From positions 124,001 to 188,000 of the forward strand of contig CANTFK010000174.1 of NCBI GenBank assembly GCA_947646735.1: a stretch of DNA of 64,000 bases. Reading direction: 5' to 3'. A model generated the notes under the pieces. It was not told the DNA's origin, did no database searches, and saw only the letters and a program-made list of their open reading frames with translations. The position numbers and the translations under genes were made by a program. Source of the DNA: Peronospora farinosa (taxonomy: Eukaryota; Oomycota; Peronosporomycetes; Peronosporales; Peronosporaceae). Below are positions 54,161 through 63,800 of this stretch, in pieces. Within the stretch, counting starts at the first letter, position 1. Each line of letters starts with the position of its first letter.

Positions 54161-57034
54161 CTAAAGAAGCCCAACAAAAGAAGACAATTTTAACGAAAAG
54201 GAGGAACAAAATGGAATTGTATTGAACAAACAAGAAGTGTTCTCAGATCCCGAATGCTGTTTGGGAAAGAATTTACTGGATAAACGGGCGAGGGATGAAC
54301 TGGGGTGATCCGCGATTGAGGACCGATATCGGTTCCGCCAAGGCTCCGCAGAATCCAATAACGACAGTGCAGTAATCAGGTTGGGAATGTTTTTCTGCTT
54401 GCAATCCAAACCAGGATACCATGGTCGCACTTCTGCGTACACTGGAAAGTGGAGGAAGTATGGATCTAACATAATATCCAGATCACAGTGTCCTTCGATC
54501 ATCCCTTGGAGAATAACGCGAAGAATAGTCTTCCAGCGGGGTCCAGATCTCGACCGACGCTGCTTGCGTTGCTGACAAAATTGCGCCAGCTCTGGATACT
54601 CCTTCCGAAGCTCGCGGGAGATATACAGGAAGTGGGTTGCCTCCCACAAGGCTTGCCTATGGCGATCTTCATATTCCAGGTAAATGTCCGCCAGATCTTT
54701 GAACCAACCGGTCAGCGGGAAAGAGATGGGAGCAATCGGCCGACGAGTGACGTTCCACGGTTTCTGATCGTAAAGCGCAGTAACTTGTGCCGGGGTGATC
54801 AGTCGGGGAATCCACTCAGAATCAAGAAGAGATTTGAGATTGGCTTGAGGGGTGAAGATATACCCTCTCGGTCGGGACAAGTGTCGATAGAAGAACTCCA
54901 CTCCCAATTCGGCAACACTGGTCAGACTGACCCGTCGGGCGGACCATGGAGCGACCTGAGTCGACGATCGGGGCTTTCGCTCACGATATCCTGGGATCCA
55001 CACATCACGTGATTTTTGGAGATCAGGCAGGTCGGCGTATTGAGCGGGAGTGAGCAACTGGTTTATATCTTCACGGATGTCACTGGAAACGCTAATCTTC
55101 CCGTCCGAGTCGCTAGAAGGTTCGCCAAAAAGGTCGACCTTAGAAATCTTGGTCGTAAGGCTAGGGGGCGTAGCAGGACTCGAGACTGGTGATTTTTTGG
55201 AGGGTGGGCTACCATTGTGAATTATGATAGGGGACTGAGACGATCCGGTGTTGCCAGAGAGTTTCGTCGTGGTGTTGCGACGCCTCGTGGTGGAACGCGA
55301 TCCGGATAGAGCAGCAAGTGTAGCGTCCTCGGGATCGGAAGACCAGCCGTCATACTCAGAGTCAGGCGAAGGCGAGGGACACGTTTTGCGTTTCTTTTTA
55401 GCTTTCGACGAAACATTGGGTCGCGTTGTAATAACGGATCGCACCGACTTGGCAGACCGTTCTGAGTTACCAGATCGCGTTAAATTACCAGATCGCGGCG
55501 GAGTACCAGATCGCGGGGAAATACTAGATCGCGCTGAAGTGCCAGATCGCGCTGAAGTACCAGATCGCGCCGGAGTGCCAGATCGCGTTAAATTACCAGA
55601 TCGCGCCGGAGTACCAGATCGCGGGGAAATACTAGATCGCGCTGAAGTGCCAGATCGCGCTGAAGTACCAGATCGCGCCGGAGTGCCAGATCGCGTTAAG
55701 TTACCAGATCGCGGTGGAGTACCAGATCGCGCCGAAGTACCAGATCGCGCCAAAGTATTAGATTGTGCCGAAGTACCGGATTGCGCCGGAATTTCAGATC
55801 GCGTCGAAGTCCCAGATCGCGCTGGAATGCCAGATCCCTCCGAGGTCGCAGATTGAGCAGAAGTACCGAAAGCGCTGCGGGGACGTTTACAGGGGACGCC
55901 CAGAGTCGGTGAAGATGACGCACGTTTGCGATTGGGTGACGAGGGATTGGAAAGCGCGAGAAGGCTAGTCGGAGAAGGAAGTAAGCCCGTAGCCAATTCT
56001 GCCAGATGCGAACGAAGTAAATCTCGATCCTGGATGGCCAGATCGCGCTCTGCCTCTCGATCTGCAACTTCGGTACGAAGTCGATCCAAAGCTGCGTCGT
56101 TCCGAATACTCGTACTCAGGAGGCGATCATGATCAAGCTCGAGCGCGCTCAGTGTCTCTTGCAGTTGTTTCGCGGCTTGCTGGGCCTGAGAACGAGCTCT
56201 CTTGTACTTGGATGCCTTGCTTTTCATGCGTCGAAAGTCAGCGGCCAAAGCACTGTCTGCTGTATTACGCTGTGCGAGGATGGAGTCCAGTTGCTGTTGG
56301 AGGGACGCGATCTGCTGCCGGAATTTTCCTTCCAGAGTTCGCTGAAGATTGGCCGCCTCACGGCGGAATTTATCCTGCAGGCGATGTTTCTCTGCATTGG
56401 CTCGAAACAAGGCATTCTTCAGATCGGCGATCTCCTGAGACTGATCCGTTAGCTGGTTCAGTTCTTCGTCGAGACCTTCGGCCATGTGGAGAGCGGCATC
56501 AAGTTGTTGACGCAACTCTTCATCTCGACGCAAGACGAATGTGCACAGTCGAGGCACCAACTCGTGATACGAGTTGAGTTCCGTCTCCAGCTGATTTCCA
56601 CGAAATTCCTGCTCCTGCAAGGCATTTTCCATGGAGTGATAGCTTTCCACGATGGTATCCTGGGCTTCCAGGCGGTCATACAATGAAGAAACCAACGAGA
56701 TCGCGTTCTGACGATCTGCAACGGGAGGAAGGATTATCCGGGTAGACGGGAGCAAGATACGCGATCCGGTAGAGGAACCCATCGTTGGATCGCGCGTAAC
56801 GAGCACACCAGTTTGGGGGTGGCGATCGTTTTCGGGTGTAGATCTGGCCATAAGGGACGAAGTGACGAGAAGAGTGAAGCGAGACAGTGCACAGTTAGGC
56901 CAACACTGTATGTGGGCTATCGGTGCAGGGGACGATTGTGGCGAAGTGAAAGAGTGAATTTCGCCAAGTGTGATCGCATATTTTCGGTTAAGTCCGAAAT
57001 GACCAATATTAATGAGTCGCGATCTCGTGGCCAA
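54161..57034 (-). CDS. Family F antisense accessory protein, 896-957 residues
   Basis: One uninterrupted minus-strand ORF between pol (ends 54046) and the 3' LTR. The longest form starts at 57034 inside the LTR; ATG 56851 (MARSTPENDRHPQ) is the first outside it and gives 896 residues. Numbering the long form: coiled coil about 130-345 (ELNQLTDQSQEIADLKNALF, REAANLQRTLEGKFRQQIAS), basic KRKRASSS-like patch, then about 20 ARSGTSARSGTP-type Arg-Ser-Gly repeats (about 390-530), a KKKRKTCPSPS motif that could be a nuclear signal, acidic Ser-rich text, and a C-terminal folded-looking domain from about 640 (INQLLTPAQYADLPDLQK, LGVEFFYRHLSRPRGYIFTP, WFKDLADIYLEYEDRHRQALW). No known family is recognised. 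It is the only intact large frame of its kind in the window and is convergent with pol. Likely nuclear, by composition only. Confidence 0.75.
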   Translation of the reverse strand: MATRSRLINIGHFGLNRKYAITLGEIHSFTSPQSSPAPIAHIQCWPNCALSRFTLLVTSSLMARSTPENDRHPQTGVLVTRDPTMGSSTGSRILLPSTRIILPPVADRQNAISLVSSLYDRLEAQDTIVESYHSMENALQEQEFRGNQLETELNSYHELVPRLCTFVLRRDEELRQQLDAALHMAEGLDEELNQLTDQSQEIADLKNALFRANAEKHRLQDKFRREAANLQRTLEGKFRQQIASLQQQLDSILAQRNTADSALAADFRRMKSKASKYKRARSQAQQAAKQLQETLSALELDHDRLLSTSIRNDAALDRLRTEVADREAERDLAIQDRDLLRSHLAELATGLLPSPTSLLALSNPSSPNRKRASSSPTLGVPCKRPRSAFGTSAQSATSEGSGIPARSGTSTRSEIPAQSGTSAQSNTLARSGTSARSGTPPRSGNLTRSGTPARSGTSARSGTSARSSISPRSGTPARSGNLTRSGTPARSGTSARSGTSARSSISPRSGTPPRSGNLTRSGNSERSAKSVRSVITTRPNVSSKAKKKRKTCPSPSPDSEYDGWSSDPEDATLAALSGSRSTTRRRNTTTKLSGNTGSSQSPIIIHNGSPPSKKSPVSSPATPPSLTTKISKVDLFGEPSSDSDGKISVSSDIREDINQLLTPAQYADLPDLQKSRDVWIPGYRERKPRSSTQVAPWSARRVSLTSVAELGVEFFYRHLSRPRGYIFTPQANLKSLLDSEWIPRLITPAQVTALYDQKPWNVTRRPIAPISFPLTGWFKDLADIYLEYEDRHRQALWEATHFLYISRELRKEYPELAQFCQQRKQRRSRSGPRWKTILRVILQGMIEGHCDLDIMLDPYFLHFPVYAEVRPWYPGLDCKQKNIPNLITALSLLDSAEPWRNRYRSSIADHPSSSLARLSSKFFPKQHSGSENTSCLFNTIPFCSSFSLKLSSFVGLL
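55470..55850. repeat. 18-24 bp tandem repeats in the accessory ORF
   Basis: About 20 units of CCAGATCGCGCYGRAGTA with in-frame variation; a block of about 120 bp (GTTAAATTACCAGATCGCG...) is itself duplicated at about 55476-55580 and 55582-55690. Encodes the Arg-Ser-Gly array on the minus strand. Confidence 0.85.
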
Positions 57035-58216
57035 TATTGATGAGTCGCGATCTCGCAGAAAGGTTTCAAGACGATGTCAAATAGGATGGAAAACAGTGAA
57101 TGGAGTAGTTTGCACTTCTATGTGGGGTCAAATATGGCCTAGAAACTACGCTATTGCGATCTCCAGTATTTCCGATGGCGATCCGCGTGAACGCGGTCGC
57201 TAAGGAGGAAGATGGGTACATCCAAGCATGTGGAGGACGGTCTGGTGTGGATCACGTCGCTATGGAGGACTGGAATGGTGGATATGAAATGTCACATTGA
57301 TGAACTATCTCACATGACCTGAGAAACGGTGAAGAAGACAAGTCGTGATCCGGCGGATCGCGATCCGATATTAATTATTTAGTACCGCGATCTGGTATTA
57401 ATTATTTAGTACCGCGATCTGGTACTAATTATTTAGTACCGCGATCTGGTACTAATTATTTAGTACCGCGATCTGGTACTAATTATTTAGTACCGCGATC
57501 TGGTACTAAAATGGTATTATATCCGAGTGAGGTAGCGATCCAGATCGCGGCTATATTGGAGTGGACCACATTCCGAGATCTGATTTTTTCCGAAAGGGCG
57601 ATACATGGCAACAGATCCTGAGCTACAGATAGTCAAGATCATAGGTTTTGGTATTTGATTGGTTAACATTAACAGAGTTCAATTTGCTTCTAAGTACACG
57701 TGTCGACTTCTCTTCCGGGCTGGATTCTTTGGCCTCCCGACGTCTCAAGGAAGTCTACATACTACGCAAGTCATATCCCTGGATTGTTTGGCCAGGGATT
57801 ACAAGAACTCTCAACAAAACAACTCAAGCTGCGATTGGACGCAGAGGACTAAGAATTCCAGATACAAGATCGCGAGACGGCTCAAGTGGTCAGAAGGCAA
57901 GCGGATCAAGTATCTACATTTTTGGACAAGGCGATCTCAAGGGAGATCAGGGCGACTCAAACAGAGCACCCCAAGAACAACTGCGATCGTGTGAGGAATT
58001 CCACGCGATCGCCCCCCCCCACCTATCCCTAACACAATCAAGTTCAACATCGACTCAAGTCTACCGAGAAGAGAGCAACCCGCCCTACCGACGGGTACAC
58101 AAGGTGAGGAAGGCTATACACACGGAATCGGGGTACCCCCTCCGTTAGTCGGTCGTCCGGGCGCCAGTGGAGAGTTGGGATCGCATCAGCAATTTTGCGA
58201 ATCCCACTCCACCACA
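56937..58216 (+). repeat. Family F 3' LTR
   Basis: 1280 bp. It matches the 5' LTR except for about four substitutions, small gaps (the GAGTCGCG spot and the C-run at 58012-58020) and four extra copies of a 27-bp unit at 57381-57507. The accessory ORF's longest start lies here, so antisense transcription would begin in the LTR. Confidence 0.92.
57381..57507. repeat. Five copies of a 27-bp inverted-repeat unit
   Basis: AGTACCGCGATCTGGTACT followed by AATTATTT, starting at 57381, 57408, 57435, 57462 and 57489. Each unit holds the 6-base inverted repeat AGTACC/GGTACT around GCGATCT. Only one copy is present in the 5' LTR, and the 108-bp difference accounts for the whole length difference between the two LTRs. 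Confidence 0.92.
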
Positions 58217-58475
58217 CGGTCAACATATTTGAGCCTACGACCATCTAGCGGTTGGTGTCGAACAAAGTTGTTCGAAGCCCCACAATCAACTAGGGCGCGA
58301 AGTGACATGTTCTTTGTCACTTCGATCTTCAAGGTGATGAGGAATACCTCATCACAGGGAGCGGCAACACACAGTGACTGTGTGTTGGGAGCAACCTTCG
58401 TCAGGGGTCCCGCGAGCTCTTTTGACGTTGCTGGATCAGTAGGGCGCTCCGCCCTTACTGACTCCGACCGTTATT
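58217..58475 (-). pseudogene. Family G protease N-terminus, right of F
   Basis: Retropepsin active-site half: FLITLKIEVTKNMSL then RALVDCGASNNFVR (D-C-G-A motif, Asp present). The frame continues across the F insertion into 44918. Upstream, at about 58436-58453, a GGAPY-stop in another frame marks the gag/protease junction shared with families B and D. Confidence 0.82.
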
Positions 58476-59671
58476 CTATGTTCCACCACGTTGTTGCGAT
58501 TTCGCAGCAACGTGGGACCCACGTCTCTGGCCCTTCTTGGCAGACGGTCGATCGTCGCTCCCAGTGTTACGAGACACTGGGCGTGGGGCACTACACTCAT
58601 AAGCGTAGTGGCCCAACTTCTGACAGCGATTGCACTTTTGCAATCGCTTGTATCCTAGAGAGCGAGGTCGCTCGTTCTCTACATAGGAGAGGTCCATTGG
58701 TTCTGGACCTCCGCCCTCCTGTCGTCTCGGTGGACGATAGGATCCCGAGTGGACGTGAGCCTGCTGTAGGCTAAAGTCCTCCTGTTCCGCTGCAGAGATC
58801 GCTTGGTCCAGCGATTCTAGTTCCAAGCGGAACAGGTGGGTCTTGACAGGACCATCTGTCAGACCTTTGATGAACACAGTAACCTGCGTGTGTTCATCGA
58901 TCGGGTTCAGTACGATACAGCTAACGAGGTATCGTACGTGTTGGGCGTAAGCGTGTATATCACTCTTACTCTGTTTCAAATCCAGGAGCTCATCCCGAGC
59001 CCTGAATTCGGCGCGAGGCGGTTCAAACGTGTGTTTGAGCCGCGCCTTGAAGACGTCACACGTTGGGAAACGTATGGGTCGTGCAGTTTGAGCCCTAAGG
59101 CCCAAGCTTTGGCACGTCCTGCCAAGTTCGCCATGTCAAACTTGACCTTCATCGCATCGTCATCGATGCGACGAGCCTCAATGGCATCGTCGAGCTCGAC
59201 GAACCATCTTAACGAGGAGTCGCTTTCGACTGACTTGTACTTGGAGACATCAATCTTCAAGGACTCGGGTCGACGTGTATGCGTCGACCCGGCAGCAACA
59301 GCACTAGCCTGCTGTTTTCTCAACAGTTTAGACTGTTGAGCACCCTGCTGCATCAACAAGTCAGCTTGTTGAGCGCCATGTTCTCTCAACAGGTCAACCT
59401 GTTGAGAACCTTGCTGCTGTAGCAAGGTGAGTTTCTTTATGACTTCGTCACGCTCATGTTATATGAACTTGGCGATGGTTGCATGTTGGTCGCCTCCGCT
59501 AAGAGAGAGCAACATGGCACCAACGGCAGGGTTGCCGATGGTTTCAGCCATACGCTGAACCGCATTCCATTCGAGGTCACTCAAATGGCGGATATCATCA
59601 CGCGTTGCGTGATGACGTTCATCACCCGCTGATTCCATAGCGGATGGTGCGGTGATCGCTGAACGGACCAC
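58476..59671 (-). pseudogene. Family G gag
   Basis: Three frames. 59671-59459: N-terminus (LEWNAVQRMAETIGNPAVGAML). 59425-58976: QQQGSQQVDLLREHGAQQADLL helical repeats and capsid start (YKSVESDSSLRWFVELDDAI, MANLAGRAKAWALGLKL). 59105-58476: capsid end (RDELLDLKQSKSDIHAYAQHVR) and zinc knuckle CNRCQKLGHYAYEC. One stop and one or two frameshifts. Confidence 0.85.
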
Positions 59672-59685
59672 GAAGTGCTACTAGG

Positions 59686-60143
59686 TGTAATGGGGCATCC
59701 TCCGACTATACTGATTACAGTATAGTCTACTTTCACTGATGACAGTGAAAGCAGGTGCCTCAATTACCTCTCTTACACAAGAGGCAGAGGAAGCTTTAGT
59801 TCTAAACGATACGCTTATAAGTAGGGAATAAAAGAACTGTATTTAATATAGTTAAGTATCGAATAAAACTAATCTGTTATAACCTATGTTTAACTATATT
59901 ATACTACAACTATGTATGTTGACAACTTGCCCTCCACTCATTGCGCGCGTCCATCGGTCATTGGTCAGCGCGTTGGTTGATATGATAACCCACATCAACC
60001 AATGAGAGGGCATCTCCAACTTTAAGGAGATCTAGGGACAATATTATAAGAAAAGATAATGTCAAATATTATTAGTTATAATAATATTTTTATTGACACT
60101 TCATATGAGTGTCAATATTATGTAAAGGGCTCACCCCGTTACA
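59686..60143 (-). repeat. Right (5') LTR of family G
   Basis: 458 bp partner of 38648-39099, followed by the GATGA duplication (60144-60148). On the minus strand the internal side reads CC-TAGTAGCACTTCGTGG, a one-base variant of the family D primer-binding site. Confidence 0.92.
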
Positions 60144-60152
60144 GATGATATA

Positions 60153-60606
60153 TGTAACAGGGCACCCTCCAATTATACTGACACAGTATAATCTATGTAC
60201 ATATAGGCAGGTGTCAAATTTTTCACTTATGAAAGTGTAGGCATGCGTCTCGAATATTACGTACATGAGGTCAGCAGAGGAAGCTTTACTTCGAAACAAA
60301 TACGCTTACAAATAGGGAAAAAAAGAACTCTATATTATATTGTTAAACTATCTAAATAAGACTTATCTATTATAACTTATTTAAGTATATATAACTACAA
60401 ATGTGTATGTTGACTACTTGCCCTCCACTCATTGCGCGCGTCTATCCTTCGTTGGTCATCGCTTGGGTTAGTATAATAGTCTATAAAAACCAATGCAAGG
60501 AGAATATTATATGAATAAATAGTATTGTCGAATACTATTAATTAAATTCATATCTTAATTGGCACTTGATATAAGTGTTAATAGGTAGCTGACTCATCCC
60601 GTTACA
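60153..60606 (-). repeat. Older solo LTR related to family G
   Basis: 454 bp, TGTAACAGGGCACCCTCC...CATCCCGTTACA, parallel to the G LTR throughout (GAGGAAGCTTTA, TTGCCCTCCACTCATTGCGCGCGTC) but clearly diverged. Flanks ATATA and ATTTA are a near-match duplication. It begins only 9 bp beyond the G element. Confidence 0.82.
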
Positions 60607-60854
60607 ATTTAGGGGTGTACGCCTCACAGAAACCAATATTACAAGCTTATTGAGAGTAGACGGAAGGCGAGGAAAAAAATCAATCATTTTTTCAGACTTA
60701 AGAAGCAATAGGCCTCGCAGATCGGAAGCAAAATGTTTTTGGCTCCCATACATTTATATAACTGCAACGAGGCTCCGAGATTAAGACTACATTATTCTAA
60801 ATCAACCTCTTGTACTTCATACCTCAAACACGATTAAATTGGTTCATGTGTTTA
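60607..60854. other. Spacer before effector copy 2
   Basis: No supported gene. A GAAGGCGAGGAAAAAAATC purine run and ordinary AT-rich text. Confidence 0.5.
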
Positions 60855-63800
60855 CATACTGCGTAGAAGAAGATTTAAGCTGTCAATACATGTATCGGTA
60901 ATTGTCCTGTCAGTCGACAACTCTTATCAGCTACAATTTTGTTTATTTTTTTCCCTCATTCAGCTGTTCTGGAAGAGCTGTCGATATGTTTTATGTGCCA
61001 ATTGGTCGACGCTACGAAGGAAAAAAGCCAGTCGAGTTGATGCAGTTGTTGGTTCTCACTTCGCTATTCGCTTCCAGACTCCCAGAACTTTATCAAAGAT
61101 ATTTTTTCAAGCATGATGGCCAACCCCAACTCAAACCTGCCAAAGCGTCTGCAGTGGTACATAGTGCTAACAGCGCTGACATGCGTCAGTGCTAGTCCAA
61201 GTGCTATGAAGTCAAAGACCATTTTTGCTGGTTCTGCTTCTCTGAAGCAACCACTTGGTGTCGTCGGCCAAAGCGATGCGCGAGTGAAGCGGTATTTGAG
61301 AAGAAATTCGGATGCGACGGAGAGCATGGACGACGAACACGAAGACAGAGTTATGGACCTAGCCGCCATAGACCAAGGTGTATTAGCAAGCGCCACCAAA
61401 TCGGTCGATGCTGTCAACCCAGTAGTATCCGTTATAGACCAAGGGTTTTCAACAAAGGTCAGCGAATCGGTCAAGAAGACGGTTGCTTACGTACCAAATA
61501 ATATGGGCGAAGCTCGCAAAATGCTCGAGAAGGATATTGGTAACCAGATCGAATTTTACAGGAGCCAGGCAAATTTGTTTATGAGTGACAAATTTGCGAA
61601 GTGGTCCAAGTCTGTGGACGAAGTGTACAAAAACAAATTTGTTAGAAGAACAAATGGTAAAACATGGGCTTAAGTAGCTTTGTGGGCTGAAGAAGCTAAG
61701 GTTACAACGCTCTTAAGTATATTCAAGCAGGACGTTGTAATCAGGATGCTAGCGGCCGGAAGAAAAGAACCAACTACGCAAGAAATCGCCAACGATTTAG
61801 AGCTCGGTCTACTGAGAAAGTGGATTAAAGATGGGAATGAGGACAACATTCTGAATCTGCTAATATTTAGCAAGGATAAGAGCAAAGTTTTGAAGAGAAC
61901 GTGTCTGCAACCATGGTTCAATTATTTGACAAATCAGAAAAGAAATCCATACGAGCTGTTTGTCGCGCATGCTATGAAGCGCTACAGTGACCAAGAGATA
62001 GTAGAAATGCTTGCGGCGGAAGACAACCCTCGGACCAAGACAATAGCAACTAAATTGGTGAAGCAGTTCTGGGAAAAGAGTGATACAGGTGTGAGCGGCA
62101 GCTTTGATCTTCTTAAACTCAACAAAGAACAGCCAGATACGGTTTTGAGAAGTCCGATTCTTAGAACGTGGATCAATTACGTTGAATTGCTGGGATCGGA
62201 TCCATATAAAGTGTTACTTTTGACGATGAGGAAGCAAGTGGGTGACAAAAAGCTATACTCGATTCTTACTGCGGGTGGCAATAAGCTAGATTCGATTCTT
62301 GCTATGGCAAAGAATACGAATATTCGGCGGACCTTACTACATATGCAAGAGAAGCGCCTACAGGAATATCCACAGATGAAGAAGTGGCGGAAGAATGGGA
62401 AAAGTGTCGGCGATGTATTCGATCTTCTGAAGCTCCAAGATAAAGGCAAAGAGATGCTTGGAACTAAAGATTGGGACGCATGGGTTGCGTATGTAACTTT
62501 TTTGGAAGAGCAAAAACAACCAACAGATCAAAGAGAGATCGCAACGGTTATATATGCAGTGCTGAAGAATCGATTTAGCAGCAAAGGTCTAGCCAAGTTG
62601 GTCGCCACAGCCAAAACTGTCGAGAGTACCAAGGAAATTGCCGGAAAATGGAAGCGTAGCGAGTGGCGGATTGCTCAGCGAACTCCGGACGACGTTTTCA
62701 ATCTTTTGAAGCTAAAGGAGAAGGGGAATGCGGTATTTGAGAGTCCGGAATTCGAAAACTGGGCCTTATATGTCATAGAATTGAACAGGGGCAGAAATCG
62801 CGAAGACGACGTTGAGCTTGCTTTGCAGCTAACCAGACACTATGGTCGTCATGTGATAAAAATGCTCAAGCAATCAGAAATGACGGCCAGTGCGAAAAAC
62901 GACGAAGATACGAAGTTAATCGTCGGGATGTTGCTCGATGTGATTGAGAGGTAGAAGGGACTCAAGGAGAAGGAACTCGTGTTGAAGATTATAACAAAGC
63001 TTTGAAACAAGGTACGCAAACCGTGCGTCCACATACAAGCTCTTTTGCTCCGGTAAACAAGCTTCTAAACGAAGAAAATGCTGGAGAATTCTTAGTCGAA
63101 ATTGAAGTTGGTGTGATTAAGCGCCGATACCAGAACAGAACAATGAGGTAATCTTGATCAATGTGAATCTACGTCTTTTCAATTGCCTTCTTTTCTCAAT
63201 GCCTTGAGCGTTTCTTTACATGCGAATTGTAGTGTCTTCAGATGCGAATATACAAACTTGCCATTTCAGGGTTTTCTTGCAGTCGTTTGTCTACGTCACA
63301 AATGTGGCCAGGAGCAAATTCCGGAGTCTCGAATACCTTACCCCCTTCTGAAGTTTGACCAATGGTCCAACACACGCTCCTATTATATTTTGCGGCAACA
63401 TTCCTTGGTCCTTGCAACAGTTTGAGCGGTAGCAACCAGCTCTACCCGATCTTCGTCGCGATTTATCAGCAGTGAGAATCGTTACGTTGCAGTGTATCTT
63501 GGAGATCAAGTTCGCTTTTCCAGTATGGTCGTATGAAAGAATCTTGTGTTCCATAGTGAACTTCTGAACATCCTTTCTTCGGTGACCATCAGCACGAGAT
63601 TATCGTCACAAGTTTTTAGGCTCTCGACGACTTCTCCAGCTGTTTATTCTCCGTGTTCTTTCCAATGTTGCATTGCGTACTCAGCACTAGACTTTTACAA
63701 GCAAAAATAGGTCTGCTTCCTTGAGTTGAAGAGTCAAACGATATCAATCTCATGTTCAGACACTTCTGCAGCCGAGCTTTTCCAATTTAGCTACAATTTT

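Larger units (their letters stand above)
44919..58216 (+). mobile_element. Family F Ty3/Gypsy chromovirus-like element, 13.3 kb, nested in G
   Basis: LTRs of 1172 and 1280 bp, TGTGGCG...CTCCACCACA, flanked by CGGT at 44915-44918 and 58217-58220. Removing the element with one CGGT restores the family G protease frame exactly. Plus-strand gag, protease and RT-RNaseH-aRNaseH-integrase-chromodomain, then a 957-codon antisense ORF before the 3' LTR. The LTRs differ by about four substitutions plus three length changes, so insertion is recent. Internal frames nevertheless hold three in-frame stops and two -1 shifts. Confidence 0.93.
38648..60143 (-). mobile_element. Family G Ty3/Gypsy element, target duplication GATGA, hosting family F
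   Basis: Near-identical LTRs at 38648-39099 and 59686-60143 are flanked by a perfect 5-bp duplication GATGA (38643-38647, 60144-60148). Gag-pol is on the minus strand (gag at 59671 down to chromodomain at 40223) and an antisense accessory ORF runs on the plus strand (39147-40803). The protease gene is split by the 13.3-kb family F element. Without F the element would be about 8.2 kb. Recent by LTR similarity, but gag, integrase and accessory frames already carry shifts and stops. Confidence 0.9.

Noticed and set aside
55248..55856. 202-codon plus-strand ORF made of VPDRAEVPDRAG repeats
   Set aside because: It is the shadow of the tandem repeats in the minus-strand accessory gene; any repeat with a multiple-of-three unit opens several frames.
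57381..57507. CRISPR-like array of short repeats
   Set aside because: The repeats are contiguous with no unique spacers and lie in a eukaryotic LTR. The same applies to 55470-55850.
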